Positions 44,387 to 53,354 of a stretch of 64,000 bases of DNA are shown here, piece after piece. Location: positions 186,001 through 250,000 of the forward strand of contig JAVJRG010000012.1 in assembly GCA_040218535.1 (NCBI GenBank), written 5' to 3'. Source of the DNA: Lacipirellulaceae bacterium (GTDB lineage: Bacteria; Planctomycetota; Planctomycetia; Pirellulales; Lacipirellulaceae). The notes under the pieces were generated by a model. That model searched no databases, had not been told where the DNA came from, and saw nothing but the letters and a program-made list of their open reading frames with translations. Both the position numbers and the translations under genes were made by a program. The first letter of the stretch is position 1, and every line of letters begins with the position of its first letter.

Positions 44387-46204
44387 ATGAAAACATCGCC
44401 CAACTCCGTCGTTAACATCGCTGCCTACAAGTTCGTCGATCTCGACGATCTGCCTCGTCGCCGCGCGGAGTTGAAATCACGTTGCCAAGAACTCGATCTG
44501 AAGGGAACGATTCTCCTCAGCAAGGAGGGGATCAACATGTTCCTTGCCGGTTCACGCGAGTGCATCGACGCCTTCCTTGCCGAGCTTCGCAGTCAAAGTG
44601 AATTCGCGGACCTCGAAACCAAAGAAAGCTACAGCGATCGGCAGCCGTTCAATCGGTTATTGGTCAGGCTCAAGAAGGAGATCATCGCCTTTGGGGTCGA
44701 CGGGATCGAACCGGCGAAACGCTCTTCGCCCAAGCTGACTGCGAAAGAACTCAAGCAGTGGCTCGATGAAGGCCGTCCGGTGACGCTGCTCGATACGCGC
44801 AACGATTACGAGGTCGAGTTAGGCACCTTCGAGAATGCGGTCGACCTGAACATCGATCACTTCCGCAATTTCCCTGAAGCCATCAAGCAGCTGCCTGCGG
44901 AGACACGCCAGCAGCCGGTGGTCATGTTCTGCACAGGCGGAATTCGCTGTGAGAAAGCGGGCCCCTTCATGGAGCGGGAAGGCTTTGAGCAGGTGTTTCA
45001 ACTTGAGGGGGGCATCCTGAAGTACTTTGAGGAGTGCGGGGGCGATCATTACGACGGAGAGTGCTTCGTCTTCGATCAGCGGGTAGCACTTGATCCCGAA
45101 CTGCAAGAAACGGCTACCACCCAGTGTTACGTCTGCCAGCATCCCTTAAACGAAGTCGATCAGTCAGTCTCAAGCTATGTCTTCGGGAAGCATTGCCCGT
45201 ACTGCTACTCAGATTTCGTCGCCCAACATCGCCAGAGCCTAGCAGTCCGTGAAGCGCGCATCGCTCAGTTGGCGAAGAGCCTTCCGGGAAGCACGCCCTA
45301 CGATCATATTCGCCCCCTGAATATCCCCAAGCGATTCGACCAAGCTACGCTGCTCGACACGCTTGACGGATTGCATCCGCATGTTGGCCGCGACGAGTGG
45401 CAGCGGATGTGTGAGATCGGCCACGTGACGTTCGAAGATCACGAAAAGCAAGAACACCCCGTCGATCCGCAACAAATTGTCCGAGCAGGCCAGCGTTACA
45501 ACCGTCACGTCCCGGCGATGGTCGAACCGGACGTGAACGCCGATGTTCGCCTGCTTCATGAAGATGAGTCAATCGTCGTCATCGAAAAACCGGCTCCCTT
45601 GCCCATGCACTCCGGCGGGCGGTTCCATCGGAACACGCTGAGTTACTTTTTGGAAGAAGTTTACGCACCGCAGCGATTGCGAATCGTCCATCGCCTCGAC
45701 GCCAACACGACCGGCGTGGTCGTCTACGCACGGACGCGGGCCGTTGCTCAAGCGTTACATGCCCAGTTTGAAGCCGGCACCGTTGAGAAAAAGTACTTGG
45801 TCCGCGCGCAAGGACATATCTCCGAGGGCAAGTTCACGATCACCACGCCGATCGGCAAGGAACCGGTTCAGGCAGGCCTGCGTTTGCCCGACCCTGATGG
45901 TCTCGCCGCCGAGACTCAATTCAAAGTCCTCAGCCGCGACGGCGAAGGCACCTCCAAACCGACAACGCTGCTAGAAGCCCGCCCCGTGACCGGTCGCACC
46001 AACCAAATCCGCATCCACCTCTGGAAAATGGGCCACCCGGTGTGCGGCGACCCGGCCTACTTGCCGGAGAAGCGACTCGGGGGGATGCAGACCCTAGCCG
46101 TCGACGAGCCGCCACTTTGTTTGCATGCACAGTGGCTTAAGTTTCAGCATCCTGAGGATGGCGAAGACTTTTGGGAGGAAGCGGGCGAGCCGGGGTGGAC
46201 CTAG
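44387..46204 (+). CDS. TrhO-type tRNA uridine hydroxylase fused to an RluA-type pseudouridine synthase
   Basis: This 605-residue protein begins with an acylphosphatase-like/TrhO N-domain (AAYKFVDLDDLPRRRAELKS, ILLSKEGINMFLAGS). A rhodanese domain follows, with its active Cys182 in VVMFCTGGIRCEK. Next is a zinc-binding-like pair C-Y-V-C (247-250) and C-P-Y-C (270-273). From about residue 375 it continues as an RluA/RluD domain: VVIEKPAPLPMHSGG, catalytic Asp438 in IVHRLDANTTGVVVYART, K-K-Y-L-V-R-A and V-T-G-R-T-N-Q-I-R-I-H-L. TrhO makes 5-hydroxyuridine at tRNA position 34 in other bacteria; the pseudouridine target of the second half is unknown. Both active sites look intact. Confidence 0.93.
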   Translation: MKTSPNSVVNIAAYKFVDLDDLPRRRAELKSRCQELDLKGTILLSKEGINMFLAGSRECIDAFLAELRSQSEFADLETKESYSDRQPFNRLLVRLKKEIIAFGVDGIEPAKRSSPKLTAKELKQWLDEGRPVTLLDTRNDYEVELGTFENAVDLNIDHFRNFPEAIKQLPAETRQQPVVMFCTGGIRCEKAGPFMEREGFEQVFQLEGGILKYFEECGGDHYDGECFVFDQRVALDPELQETATTQCYVCQHPLNEVDQSVSSYVFGKHCPYCYSDFVAQHRQSLAVREARIAQLAKSLPGSTPYDHIRPLNIPKRFDQATLLDTLDGLHPHVGRDEWQRMCEIGHVTFEDHEKQEHPVDPQQIVRAGQRYNRHVPAMVEPDVNADVRLLHEDESIVVIEKPAPLPMHSGGRFHRNTLSYFLEEVYAPQRLRIVHRLDANTTGVVVYARTRAVAQALHAQFEAGTVEKKYLVRAQGHISEGKFTITTPIGKEPVQAGLRLPDPDGLAAETQFKVLSRDGEGTSKPTTLLEARPVTGRTNQIRIHLWKMGHPVCGDPAYLPEKRLGGMQTLAVDEPPLCLHAQWLKFQHPEDGEDFWEEAGEPGWT

Positions 46205-46284
46205 CCCTATGTCATTACAACCCAGGGTTAGTTAGACGAGAAATATTATTGCAAATCAAATATCAGACACGTGAGAAACTCAAC

Positions 46285-46557
46285 ATGACTGATGAACAAG
46301 CGGATTACATTTCGCTGGAAGTCTCCCTGGATGGAGAACAGTTGTTCCTTTCAGGTGATACTGCCGGCTTGCAACGAATGCGTAATTATCTTGACCGCTT
46401 AATCGCTAACACGAACGACGGCAAGTTTGAACATATTCATCTCATGACGCCTGAGTGGGGTGGAGAGGAGCTATCTAGCACGCAATTTTTTCGCGACAGT
46501 ACTCTGATTCATCATGCAAAAATCTATTGTGTCAAAGGCACCGTTGAACAGACTTAG
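46285..46557 (+). CDS. Small Imm32-like domain protein
   Basis: This 90-residue protein starts at MTDEQADYISLEVSLDGEQL (ATG 46285); earlier in-frame starts overlap the previous gene. It reads as alternating strands and helices with FLSGDTAGLQRMRNYLDRLI and HIHLMTPEWGGEELSS, resembling the Imm32 immunity-domain layout; this is a weak family call from memory. No toxin gene is adjacent. Its bases are clearly more AT-rich than the neighbouring genes, consistent with acquisition. Confidence 0.5.
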   Translation: MTDEQADYISLEVSLDGEQLFLSGDTAGLQRMRNYLDRLIANTNDGKFEHIHLMTPEWGGEELSSTQFFRDSTLIHHAKIYCVKGTVEQT

Positions 46558-46599
46558 CGTACGACTTCTCGCGACTAAATCTTGTCGTACAAACGCCCT

Positions 46600-48429
46600 C
46601 TACAGCAACTCGTCGAGTTCATTCACCAACGCTTCAAACTTCTCCAGCGCCGTCCGCACTGGCTTCGGCTTCGTCATATCCACGCCGGCATCCTTCAACA
46701 AATCGAGCGGGTCTTTCGAGCAACCGCCTTTGAGGAACGAGAGATAGTCGTCGAGTTCCTTCTCGCCACCGTTCACGACGCGCTCACTCAAGGCAATCGC
46801 TGCTGAGAGGCCCGTGGCGTATTTGTAGACGTAGAACGCCCGATAGAAGTGCGGGATGCGAAAAGCTTCCAGCTTCAGTTGCTCATCGATAGCAAAGTCA
46901 GGGCCGAAGTACGCGGAGAGCAATTCGCCGTAAACGTGTTTGAAGCTCTCAACAGTCAGCGGCTCGCCCGCTTCGGCCATTTCGTGGGTGATCTTCTCGA
47001 ACTCGGCGAACATCGTCTGCCGGATGATCGTGCCGCGGATGGCGTCGATGTCGCGATTGATGAGGTAGGCCCGTTCTTTGTCGCTCTTCGCCTCGCTCAT
47101 CAACTGACGGCTGAGGAGTTGCTCGTTGAACGTGCTGGCCACCTCGGCGACGAAGATCACGTAGTCGTAGTAAATGTAGGGTTGATTGCCAGCCGAATAG
47201 TAGCTGTGCATCGAGTGCCCCGCTTCGTGCGTCAGCGTGAAGACGTGATCTAGTACTGCAGGCTGATAATTCATCAGAATAAACGGCGCGGCGTCGAACG
47301 TGCCACAACTGAACGCGCCGCTCTGCTTGCCTCGGTTGGGATAACGGTCGCACCAACGATCCGTGGTGAGGCCTTTCTCCAGCACCTCGCAATATTGATA
47401 GCCCAACGGCGTGAGCGAACGCATCACCACATCAACGGCTTGCTTCCAAGTGCGCTTCTGGTCTAAGTCGCTGAGGATCGGCACGTAGGTATCGTAGTGG
47501 TGGATCGACTTCAGCTTCATCTTCCGCTTGCGGAGATCGTAGTACCGATGCTGCACGGGCAGCTTCTCGCGCACGGCTTTAATGAGGTTGTCGTAAACGC
47601 TCGCCGGGACATTGTCCGGGAAGAGCGCCGCCGCGCGAGCGCTTTCATGATTGCGCGCTTTAGCGTAGTAGACATCGCGTTGGATCGAACCGCTGAGCGT
47701 TGCCGCCAAAGTATTCTCGTGCCCCTGGAACACCTCGTAATATTGATGGAACGCCTGCTTGCGGACGCTTCGCTTCGGGGAGTGCAGCATCGCCGAGAAC
47801 GAGGAGTGCGACAGCTCGATCGATTGCCCCTGGGCATCGTCCATCATGCCGAACTTGAGATCCGCATCCGTGAGCTGCCGAAACGCTTGGTTCGAAGCGT
47901 CCGACATTTCGCTCTGCATCGCGAGCAGGCGTTCTTCCGCGTCGCTCAGCGTATGCGGTCGGTAACGAGCCACGCGTTCAAGGACAAGCTTGTAGGGCTG
48001 TAACTCTTTCGCTTTGATAAGCTTCTGGAACTTCGTCTTGGGGATTGCCAGGATCTCCGGCCGAATGTAGCTGGCCGCCTGTCCTGCTTCGCTAGCCGCG
48101 TGCTGAAAACGGGCGACCATCGCTTGGTAATCGCTGTTGGATTGGTCTTCGGTCGTCCTGAGAAACGCGTAGGTGCCGATCTTTTCGCCCTCTTGATCGA
48201 AATCCGCATCAAACTGCAAACAGGCGGCTAACTGCTTCGCGCTCTTTGCCAAGGTGCCGCGGAAAGTGTCGAACTTCTTAGCCGTCCGCTTCCACTTGGT
48301 GAAGGCTTTCTCCCAAGCCTGATCGTTGGGGAAGAGCGTTTCGAGATTCCACGTGTCCGCTTCCTTCACCTTGGAACGGGGAGGCAAGGTCTTGGGGCGG
48401 GGTTTGCGTTTGGTTTTGGTGGCGGCCAT
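46600..48429 (-). CDS. pepF: Oligoendopeptidase F (M3 family)
   Basis: This cytoplasmic zinc metallopeptidase of 609 residues cuts short peptides. The zinc site HEAGHSMHSYYS lies near residue 400, with the third ligand Glu in the following helix (VAEVASTFNEQLLS). N-terminal helices such as WNLETLFPNDQAWEKAFTKW and the region S-H-S-S-F-S-A-M-L-H-S-P-K-R-S-V-R match M3B peptidases. A Lys/Arg-rich start precedes the domain. It is followed upstream by a 598-base repeat-filled region. Confidence 0.95.
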   Translation of the reverse strand: MAATKTKRKPRPKTLPPRSKVKEADTWNLETLFPNDQAWEKAFTKWKRTAKKFDTFRGTLAKSAKQLAACLQFDADFDQEGEKIGTYAFLRTTEDQSNSDYQAMVARFQHAASEAGQAASYIRPEILAIPKTKFQKLIKAKELQPYKLVLERVARYRPHTLSDAEERLLAMQSEMSDASNQAFRQLTDADLKFGMMDDAQGQSIELSHSSFSAMLHSPKRSVRKQAFHQYYEVFQGHENTLAATLSGSIQRDVYYAKARNHESARAAALFPDNVPASVYDNLIKAVREKLPVQHRYYDLRKRKMKLKSIHHYDTYVPILSDLDQKRTWKQAVDVVMRSLTPLGYQYCEVLEKGLTTDRWCDRYPNRGKQSGAFSCGTFDAAPFILMNYQPAVLDHVFTLTHEAGHSMHSYYSAGNQPYIYYDYVIFVAEVASTFNEQLLSRQLMSEAKSDKERAYLINRDIDAIRGTIIRQTMFAEFEKITHEMAEAGEPLTVESFKHVYGELLSAYFGPDFAIDEQLKLEAFRIPHFYRAFYVYKYATGLSAAIALSERVVNGGEKELDDYLSFLKGGCSKDPLDLLKDAGVDMTKPKPVRTALEKFEALVNELDELL

Positions 48430-48438
48430 TTATTCTTT

Positions 48439-49006
48439 AACCACAGAGGCACGGAGGACACGCAGAGTTCGTTCGAGGGTTGATTCTCTCGCAAAGGCAC
48501 CATGACATCTATTGATCGCGGCGCGAAGTGGTCGCAGCGCAAAGTGGGTATGCCGAGGGATGAGGCATACCCTGCAGAAGTACCGCGAAGCGGTTACACA
48601 AAATAGCCCAGGGTTGGTCAACGGCGAGGCCCAGCGAGCCTTGACCTACCCTGGGTACACGATCAAAAGCCATGAGCGACCGAGCGAGAAGTTATGAGAA
48701 CCAGCGGCACACGAACGAGGTCGCAACAGGCCGAGGCAGAACCTTTCCCGTTTCGACCTCGATGACGCTTTTCGGTACTCGCGTCTTGCTACTCGGTCGA
48801 TTCTTGTTGTTGTCTTTTGACCCAGGGTAGGTCAAAAGCTCGCTTAGGCTCGCTCTTGACCAACCCTGGGCTATAGGATGAAACCGCTTCGCGGTAGTGA
48901 TCGAGAATCGTGGCATGGACTTCTTGAGCAAGGAATCCAGCGCGGTGCAAGCACCCGCGGCGAAACCTCTCTGCAAAATCTCCGTGTCCTCCGTGCCTCC
49001 GTGGTT
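48439..49006. repeat. Outer CACAGAGGCACGGAGG arms enclosing composite repeat C
   Basis: AACCACAGAGGCACGGAGGA near 48440 faces TCCTCCGTGCCTCCGTGGTT ending at 49006. The 314-bp element copy C sits between the arms. Together they occupy practically the whole space between pepF and fabH. Confidence 0.85.
48582..48895. repeat. 314-bp composite inverted repeat, copy C
   Basis: Ends ACCGCGAAGCGGT and ACCGCTTCGCGGT; AATAGCCCAGGGTTGGTCA faces TGACCAACCCTGGGCTAT; GACCGAGC faces GCTACTCGGTC; core GAGGTCGCAA / TTTCGACCTC. Same orientation as copy A. Confidence 0.9.
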
Positions 49007-49027
49007 CAAAAAAGGACCACAGCAAGC

Positions 49028-50047
49028 TCACCAACGCCAGGCGATCGTGCCCCAGGCGAGGCCTGCGCCGAAGCCGCTCATAAGGATGGAATCGCCGCTT
49101 TTGATGCCGCCGGCGCGGAGGGTTTCATCCAAGGCGAGCGGGATACTGGCGGCTGAGGTGTTGCCGTAGCGGTCGATGTGCTTGACGACACGTTCGCGGT
49201 CGATGCCGAGCGCCTGGACGGCGGCGTCGAGGATGCGCTCGTTGGCTTGGTGGAATAAGTAGCAGCCGATCTCCGTGCTGGCGAGGCCCGCGTGGTCGAG
49301 CACTTGCTTCACGTTCTCTTCGACAAGCCGGACCGCCCATTTGAACACCGGGCGGCCATTCATCTGCAGGTAGTGATTGTTATCCGGTGGCACGCCAATT
49401 GTGCAGGGTTGTTTCGAACCTCCTTGCGGACGATAAAGCAATTCCGTACCGCTGCCATCAGAGCCAAGCGTGTAGGACAACGCCCCCTGCTCCGCACTTC
49501 CTTTGGTGAGCAATACCGCACCGGCACCGTCACCGAAGATCGGATAGATTTTTTTATCTTCAGGATCGACAATCCGCGAGTTCGTGTCGGCGCCAATCAC
49601 TAGCGCGTACTTGCTGCAACCAGTGGCGATAAACTGCATCGCCGTGATCAGCGAATAGGTGAAGCCTGCACAAGCAGCCGAGACATCCATAGCCGCACAG
49701 TTAAGGCCCAGACGGTCTTGCAAAGTGGTAGCGGTCGCCGGAGCTAAACGATCAGGCGTGAAGGTGCCGAGCGTGAGCAAATCGACTTCTGCCGGATCGA
49801 CTGCCGCGGCTTCCAAACAACGCTTGGCCGCTTCCAGGGCCATGTCGCCGGTGCTCATATCTGCTGGAGCATGGCGGCGTTCGCGGATGCCGGTCCGCTG
49901 GATGATCCACTCCGCGTCGCAACCGAGCCGGGCAAGGTCGTCGTTCGTGACGACGTTGTCGGGCACAAAACTCCCCGTGCCGACGATCCGCACCCCCATC
50001 AATGAGCGCAACGGTGCGCCGCCGATCGACGGTCTGGCGTCACTCAT
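49028..50047 (-). CDS. fabH: Beta-ketoacyl-ACP synthase III
   Basis: Starts fatty-acid chains by condensing acetyl-CoA with malonyl-ACP. From the ATG at 50047 the protein has 339 residues; an upstream ATG at 50113 adds a Pro-rich leader. The catalytic triad is clear: Cys in MDVSAACAGFTYSL, His in YLFHQANERIL and Asn in RYGNTSAASIPLAL. The N-terminus GVRIVGTGSFVPDNVVTNDD and the G-F-G-A-G-L-A-W-G end are typical. A GAGG lies 7 nt before the ATG. Confidence 0.96.
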   Translation of the reverse strand: MSDARPSIGGAPLRSLMGVRIVGTGSFVPDNVVTNDDLARLGCDAEWIIQRTGIRERRHAPADMSTGDMALEAAKRCLEAAAVDPAEVDLLTLGTFTPDRLAPATATTLQDRLGLNCAAMDVSAACAGFTYSLITAMQFIATGCSKYALVIGADTNSRIVDPEDKKIYPIFGDGAGAVLLTKGSAEQGALSYTLGSDGSGTELLYRPQGGSKQPCTIGVPPDNNHYLQMNGRPVFKWAVRLVEENVKQVLDHAGLASTEIGCYLFHQANERILDAAVQALGIDRERVVKHIDRYGNTSAASIPLALDETLRAGGIKSGDSILMSGFGAGLAWGTIAWRW

Positions 50048-50176
50048 GGCGGGAACCTCAGTTGCGGAGGGTAGGAGCGGGGGATTAGGGAAGGCGGGGC
50101 ATGCTAGCGCCAAGCGATGCAGGGTACGGCAGAACGGCGATTCTTACAAGGCGAGGCATACACTCCCGCAAAGGAA

Positions 50177-50875
50177 TCACTCTTCGGGAATCACCCGCCA
50201 CTGTTCTATCAGGGCCAAACTCCCCGATTGATTCAGTTGCGGCCAAGCGACGACAACGGCAATCTTCATTGCTGGGCCGCCTTCGCCCGACAAGCGGTAG
50301 GCCGCAGAAAGCTGACGGGACGATCCTTTCGCGACGGGGGCAAGGGGCTCGCCAAAGGGCTCGATTCGCAAAGTCTCGCCCAGTTGTTGTGCACGTTTCG
50401 TGACAGGATCTCCACCCAGGTTGTTCAACATGGTATTGCGAGCCTGTTCGGCAGTCGGCGGCGGTGCGTCAGGAGAGTTGGGGGGCGGAATGAGACTCAT
50501 GGACGCTTTGCGCGTTAGCAACTGCATCGAATCTTCAAGCTGACCTTCTGAGAGCATCTCAACCCACGCGGTCACGGTTTGCTCAGCTTGCTGGTTGAAG
50601 AGGCGTGTCGTGACCGCATTTCGCGCGTAAGCAGCTATCCCCAGCACGATTGCGAGCACAAGTCCCCAACGTGCCAGCGACGCGCCCGCTAACTGTTCGG
50701 GCTTCTGCTCGATCTGCCAAATCGCAAACAAAGAGAAAGCCGCTGCCAGAACTGCGACTATCCAAAAACTGGACGACACTAACGCAAGCGACGAGAGCAA
50801 TCCACCTAGAAAAGCGATGACTGCTACAGGGCTAAGTCGGCGGTAGTGGTCGGCGGTTTCGAGTTCAGAATCCAT
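50177..50875 (-). CDS. Membrane protein of unknown function with C-terminal soluble domain
   Basis: This 232-residue protein has hydrophobic segments at about 17-52 and 68-82 (VAVIAFLGGLLSSLALVSSS, ARWGLVLAIVLGIAAY). They are followed by a soluble region of about 150 residues with W-V-E-M-L-S-E-G-Q-L and repeated Pro (PPPNSPDAPPPTAEQ). The N-terminal half resembles DUF4190-like membrane domains, only weakly. It precedes fabH on the same strand and follows another membrane protein gene. Confidence 0.6.
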   Translation of the reverse strand: MDSELETADHYRRLSPVAVIAFLGGLLSSLALVSSSFWIVAVLAAAFSLFAIWQIEQKPEQLAGASLARWGLVLAIVLGIAAYARNAVTTRLFNQQAEQTVTAWVEMLSEGQLEDSMQLLTRKASMSLIPPPNSPDAPPPTAEQARNTMLNNLGGDPVTKRAQQLGETLRIEPFGEPLAPVAKGSSRQLSAAYRLSGEGGPAMKIAVVVAWPQLNQSGSLALIEQWRVIPEE

Positions 50876-50945
50876 TGTTCGGCTCGGTTTAAGCTGATCG
50901 CCACGACGACTGTCTCAGGCTAGCTTCATGCCTGCTCATATTCAC

Positions 50946-51464
50946 TTAGTTGAACTCAGCAGCATCGTTCGTGGTCGCCTTGAGAATCTGATAAGCAGGG
51001 CGGACTGAGTAATCGAGCATCGACTTTTCCCAATCCTTTATCTTTGCAGGATCCCAAACCCCTGCTGCCCTCGGTCCGAAATAGATGGTCACTGTGAGGA
51101 AACTCGTAAAAACGACTGCCACGCCTAAACCCATCAGGGGCCCAGCAATCATTTCGAGTTGAGGGATAAATCGCACCCGCACTCGCGAGGCTCGTCTGGC
51201 GAGCTCTTTCAGGATCAGCATCACTGCAAAAAAGACGACCCATTGACCCGCGAAGATAAAGTACCAGAGATACTGATCGTCGGTATCTGCTTGCTCGAAG
51301 CCCCACATTCCCAAAGGAAGTCCCATCACGAGCGCCGAAGGAATGCTGATCAGCAAACAAAGTAATGAAATCGTATTACTCCAAAGACCCTCGCCAACGG
51401 TCATCGCAACACCTGCGAAGAAGACAAAGATCAGTAGTACACAAACGTAAAGCATGATTCTCAA
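50946..51464 (-). CDS. Four-helix membrane protein of unknown function
   Basis: This 172-residue protein has four strongly hydrophobic stretches: LYVCVLLIFVFFAGVAMTV, a second near residue 32 (SLLCLLISIPSALVMGLPLG), YLWYFIFAGQWVVFFAVML and AGPLMGLGVAVVFTSFLTVT. It ends in a hydrophilic tail. The shape resembles small CvpA-like membrane proteins, without a firm match. A hairpin of the CCCCTGGC-type separates it from the GspE-like gene. Confidence 0.6.
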   Translation of the reverse strand: MRIMLYVCVLLIFVFFAGVAMTVGEGLWSNTISLLCLLISIPSALVMGLPLGMWGFEQADTDDQYLWYFIFAGQWVVFFAVMLILKELARRASRVRVRFIPQLEMIAGPLMGLGVAVVFTSFLTVTIYFGPRAAGVWDPAKIKDWEKSMLDYSVRPAYQILKATTNDAAEFN

Positions 51465-51468
51465 CCCC

Positions 51469-51490
51469 TGGCTTGCGCCAGGGGCTACTT
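51469..51490. repeat. CCCCTGGCTTGCGCCAGGGG hairpin
   Basis: Perfect 8-bp stem, TTGC loop. It lies between the GspE-like gene and the membrane protein gene; same family as 24857-24951. It may limit read-through or stabilise the upstream mRNA. Confidence 0.75.
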
Positions 51491-51509
51491 GATTGATTTA
51501 GCAAACTGA

Positions 51510-53354
51510 TTACTTCAGGACACGCATGATTTCAGGCAGCGAGGTCACGCCCTTGGCAACTAGCAAGATAGCCTCTTCCTGCAAGGATCGCTGCCGCGTG
51601 GCGCGGGCTGCCTTTCGAAGCAAATCCGCATCGGGCTTCTTGAGCAAGACCTCTCGCATCTTATCGTTCACTTCAACGAGCTCGAAAATGCCAGTCCGAC
51701 CTGCGTACCCTAGACCTTGGCAATCGGGACAGGGCTTGTCGGACTCGAGCTCCTCCGGCTTGGGTGGGCGGAACAACTGCTCGACTTTGCCAACCGGGAT
51801 GCCGAGCTTCTTCAGCACCGCAGGAGCGGGGACGTAGCCGACCCGACAGGTTGGGCAGAGCTTACGAACGAGCCTTTGATACAAGACTCCAGTGACATGC
51901 TTGGCAAACAGCTTGTGAGGAACTTTGGCTTTCAGCAAGCGGAGTAAAGCGTCCGCTCCGTCGCGTGCGGCAATCGTAGTGATGACCAAACGCTCGTCAG
52001 CCACTTCGTCCATTAGAAGCTTCGTCGCCTCCGCGTCGGTAAAGTCGCGCATCACGTAAACATTCGGATACGTCCGAATCAAGTCGGGCAGGATCGTGGC
52101 GGCGGTTTCTCCCTTCGCCGGGTCGAATTGGTTGACGCTGACATTCTGGATATCTGCTTCCAGCTTGTTTGCGGGTTCAATCGAAACAAAGTCTCGCATC
52201 AAGCGATCCGTTTCGCCGATGGAAACGTCTGTGATCGTCGTCAGCCCGCCACCAGGCATCGTTGAGAAAACGAGCAAGCCTTGATCGCGCGCCATCAACT
52301 CCGACCACTTCTCCTTGAGCCCCTCGCGGATCCCCAGTTCGTCGTACGTTGTATAAGTGGCCTTCTTCCCGACGAAGTCCAAGACAACCCGTTCTCCGGA
52401 TTTCGTACCTTCACTCGCAAACTTGACGAGAAAGCTCTTGCCCTCATACTTGGCGCCAAACTGGCTCTTTTGCTTCTTCCGGCGTTCTTTCACATCTAGG
52501 TTAGCGAGCGTTTTCATCACGGCTAGCAGCACATCACCTGACTCACGATCTTTGGGCTCGCCTGAATGCCACATGCCGTCTATTTCATGCCGCGAGTTCA
52601 CCGCTTGCTGGGTGTAATCGAGCATCACTCGATCGGCCCGACGGCTGATGGTCTCAACAACCAGATCTTTCAAAAGTAGATAGCCGGGCGACTGCCTAGC
52701 AGTCAATAAGTTGGCGTTGTCGGCGTTGGCATCCTCTGCCCCCATTGCGGAGAGATCGACCGCGGCACCGAGCTCGTACTGTGCCTTGCGTTCGGTGTCG
52801 ATCTTCACGCCTACCTTGCCCATGACTTCAGAGAAGGCGAACCGCCACCACTCGCGCGTCAGAACGGTTTGGTGTTTCTGGACCGATCTATTGTGCCGGA
52901 TAATGTAGGGAATAGCTGTTGCCAACATGGGCAACAGGAGGATAGGCAGACGCACAAAGTTCGGCATCGGAATAAAGAACAGCCCAATAGCAAGCAATGC
53001 AAACGGGAAGAAGATGATCGGGTTCCACTTGTGCCAACCCAATTTGAAGATCTGAGAGTCTCGATTCACCCAATCGGTAAAGCCAACCCATGAAATCAGG
53101 ATCGCAGAGAAAGAAATTAACGGGATCAGCCACAGCCACTTCCCGTTGCCTAGTTCCCCCACCATTTTTCCCATGCCTTCGTAATACTTCTTCTGCATCT
53201 TCGGTTGCAGTTTCTTGAAGGCAGCTTCTTCCGCGGCGGCTGCTGCTTTTTCCGCCTTCTTCTCTGCATCGTCTTTGGCATAAGTGCATGCGGGAGTTAG
53301 CACGGTACCCGTGCCAACCACCAACAGAAGGAAAACTAACCACAGTTGCCGCAT
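51510..53354 (-). CDS. Membrane-anchored GspE/PilB-family protein with degenerate ATPase site
   Basis: This 614-residue protein has a signal-like start (MRQLWLVFLLLVVGTGTVLT), a Lys/Ala-rich helix, and hydrophobic stretches at 72-91, 112-128 and 133-151. A GspE-type body follows, with LVRKLCPTC and CPDCQGLGYAGRTGIFELVE (the tetracysteine zinc site and C-terminal motif of type II/IV assembly ATPases). The Walker A position, canonical G-x-T-G-S-G-K-T-T, reads S-T-M-P-G-G-G-L-T-T (364-373). The Walker B/arginine region reads Y-V-M-R-D-F-T-D. The nucleotide-binding Lys is therefore absent. Its ATG overlaps the PilT stop as TAATG. It may act as a non-hydrolysing partner of PilT. Confidence 0.85.
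   Translation of the reverse strand: MRQLWLVFLLLVVGTGTVLTPACTYAKDDAEKKAEKAAAAAEEAAFKKLQPKMQKKYYEGMGKMVGELGNGKWLWLIPLISFSAILISWVGFTDWVNRDSQIFKLGWHKWNPIIFFPFALLAIGLFFIPMPNFVRLPILLLPMLATAIPYIIRHNRSVQKHQTVLTREWWRFAFSEVMGKVGVKIDTERKAQYELGAAVDLSAMGAEDANADNANLLTARQSPGYLLLKDLVVETISRRADRVMLDYTQQAVNSRHEIDGMWHSGEPKDRESGDVLLAVMKTLANLDVKERRKKQKSQFGAKYEGKSFLVKFASEGTKSGERVVLDFVGKKATYTTYDELGIREGLKEKWSELMARDQGLLVFSTMPGGGLTTITDVSIGETDRLMRDFVSIEPANKLEADIQNVSVNQFDPAKGETAATILPDLIRTYPNVYVMRDFTDAEATKLLMDEVADERLVITTIAARDGADALLRLLKAKVPHKLFAKHVTGVLYQRLVRKLCPTCRVGYVPAPAVLKKLGIPVGKVEQLFRPPKPEELESDKPCPDCQGLGYAGRTGIFELVEVNDKMREVLLKKPDADLLRKAARATRQRSLQEEAILLVAKGVTSLPEIMRVLK

Noticed and set aside
48878-49156. Plus-strand frame starting MKPLRGSDRESW
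   Set aside because: Composed of repeat copy C, its outer arm and antisense fabH; a typical false translation of such elements.
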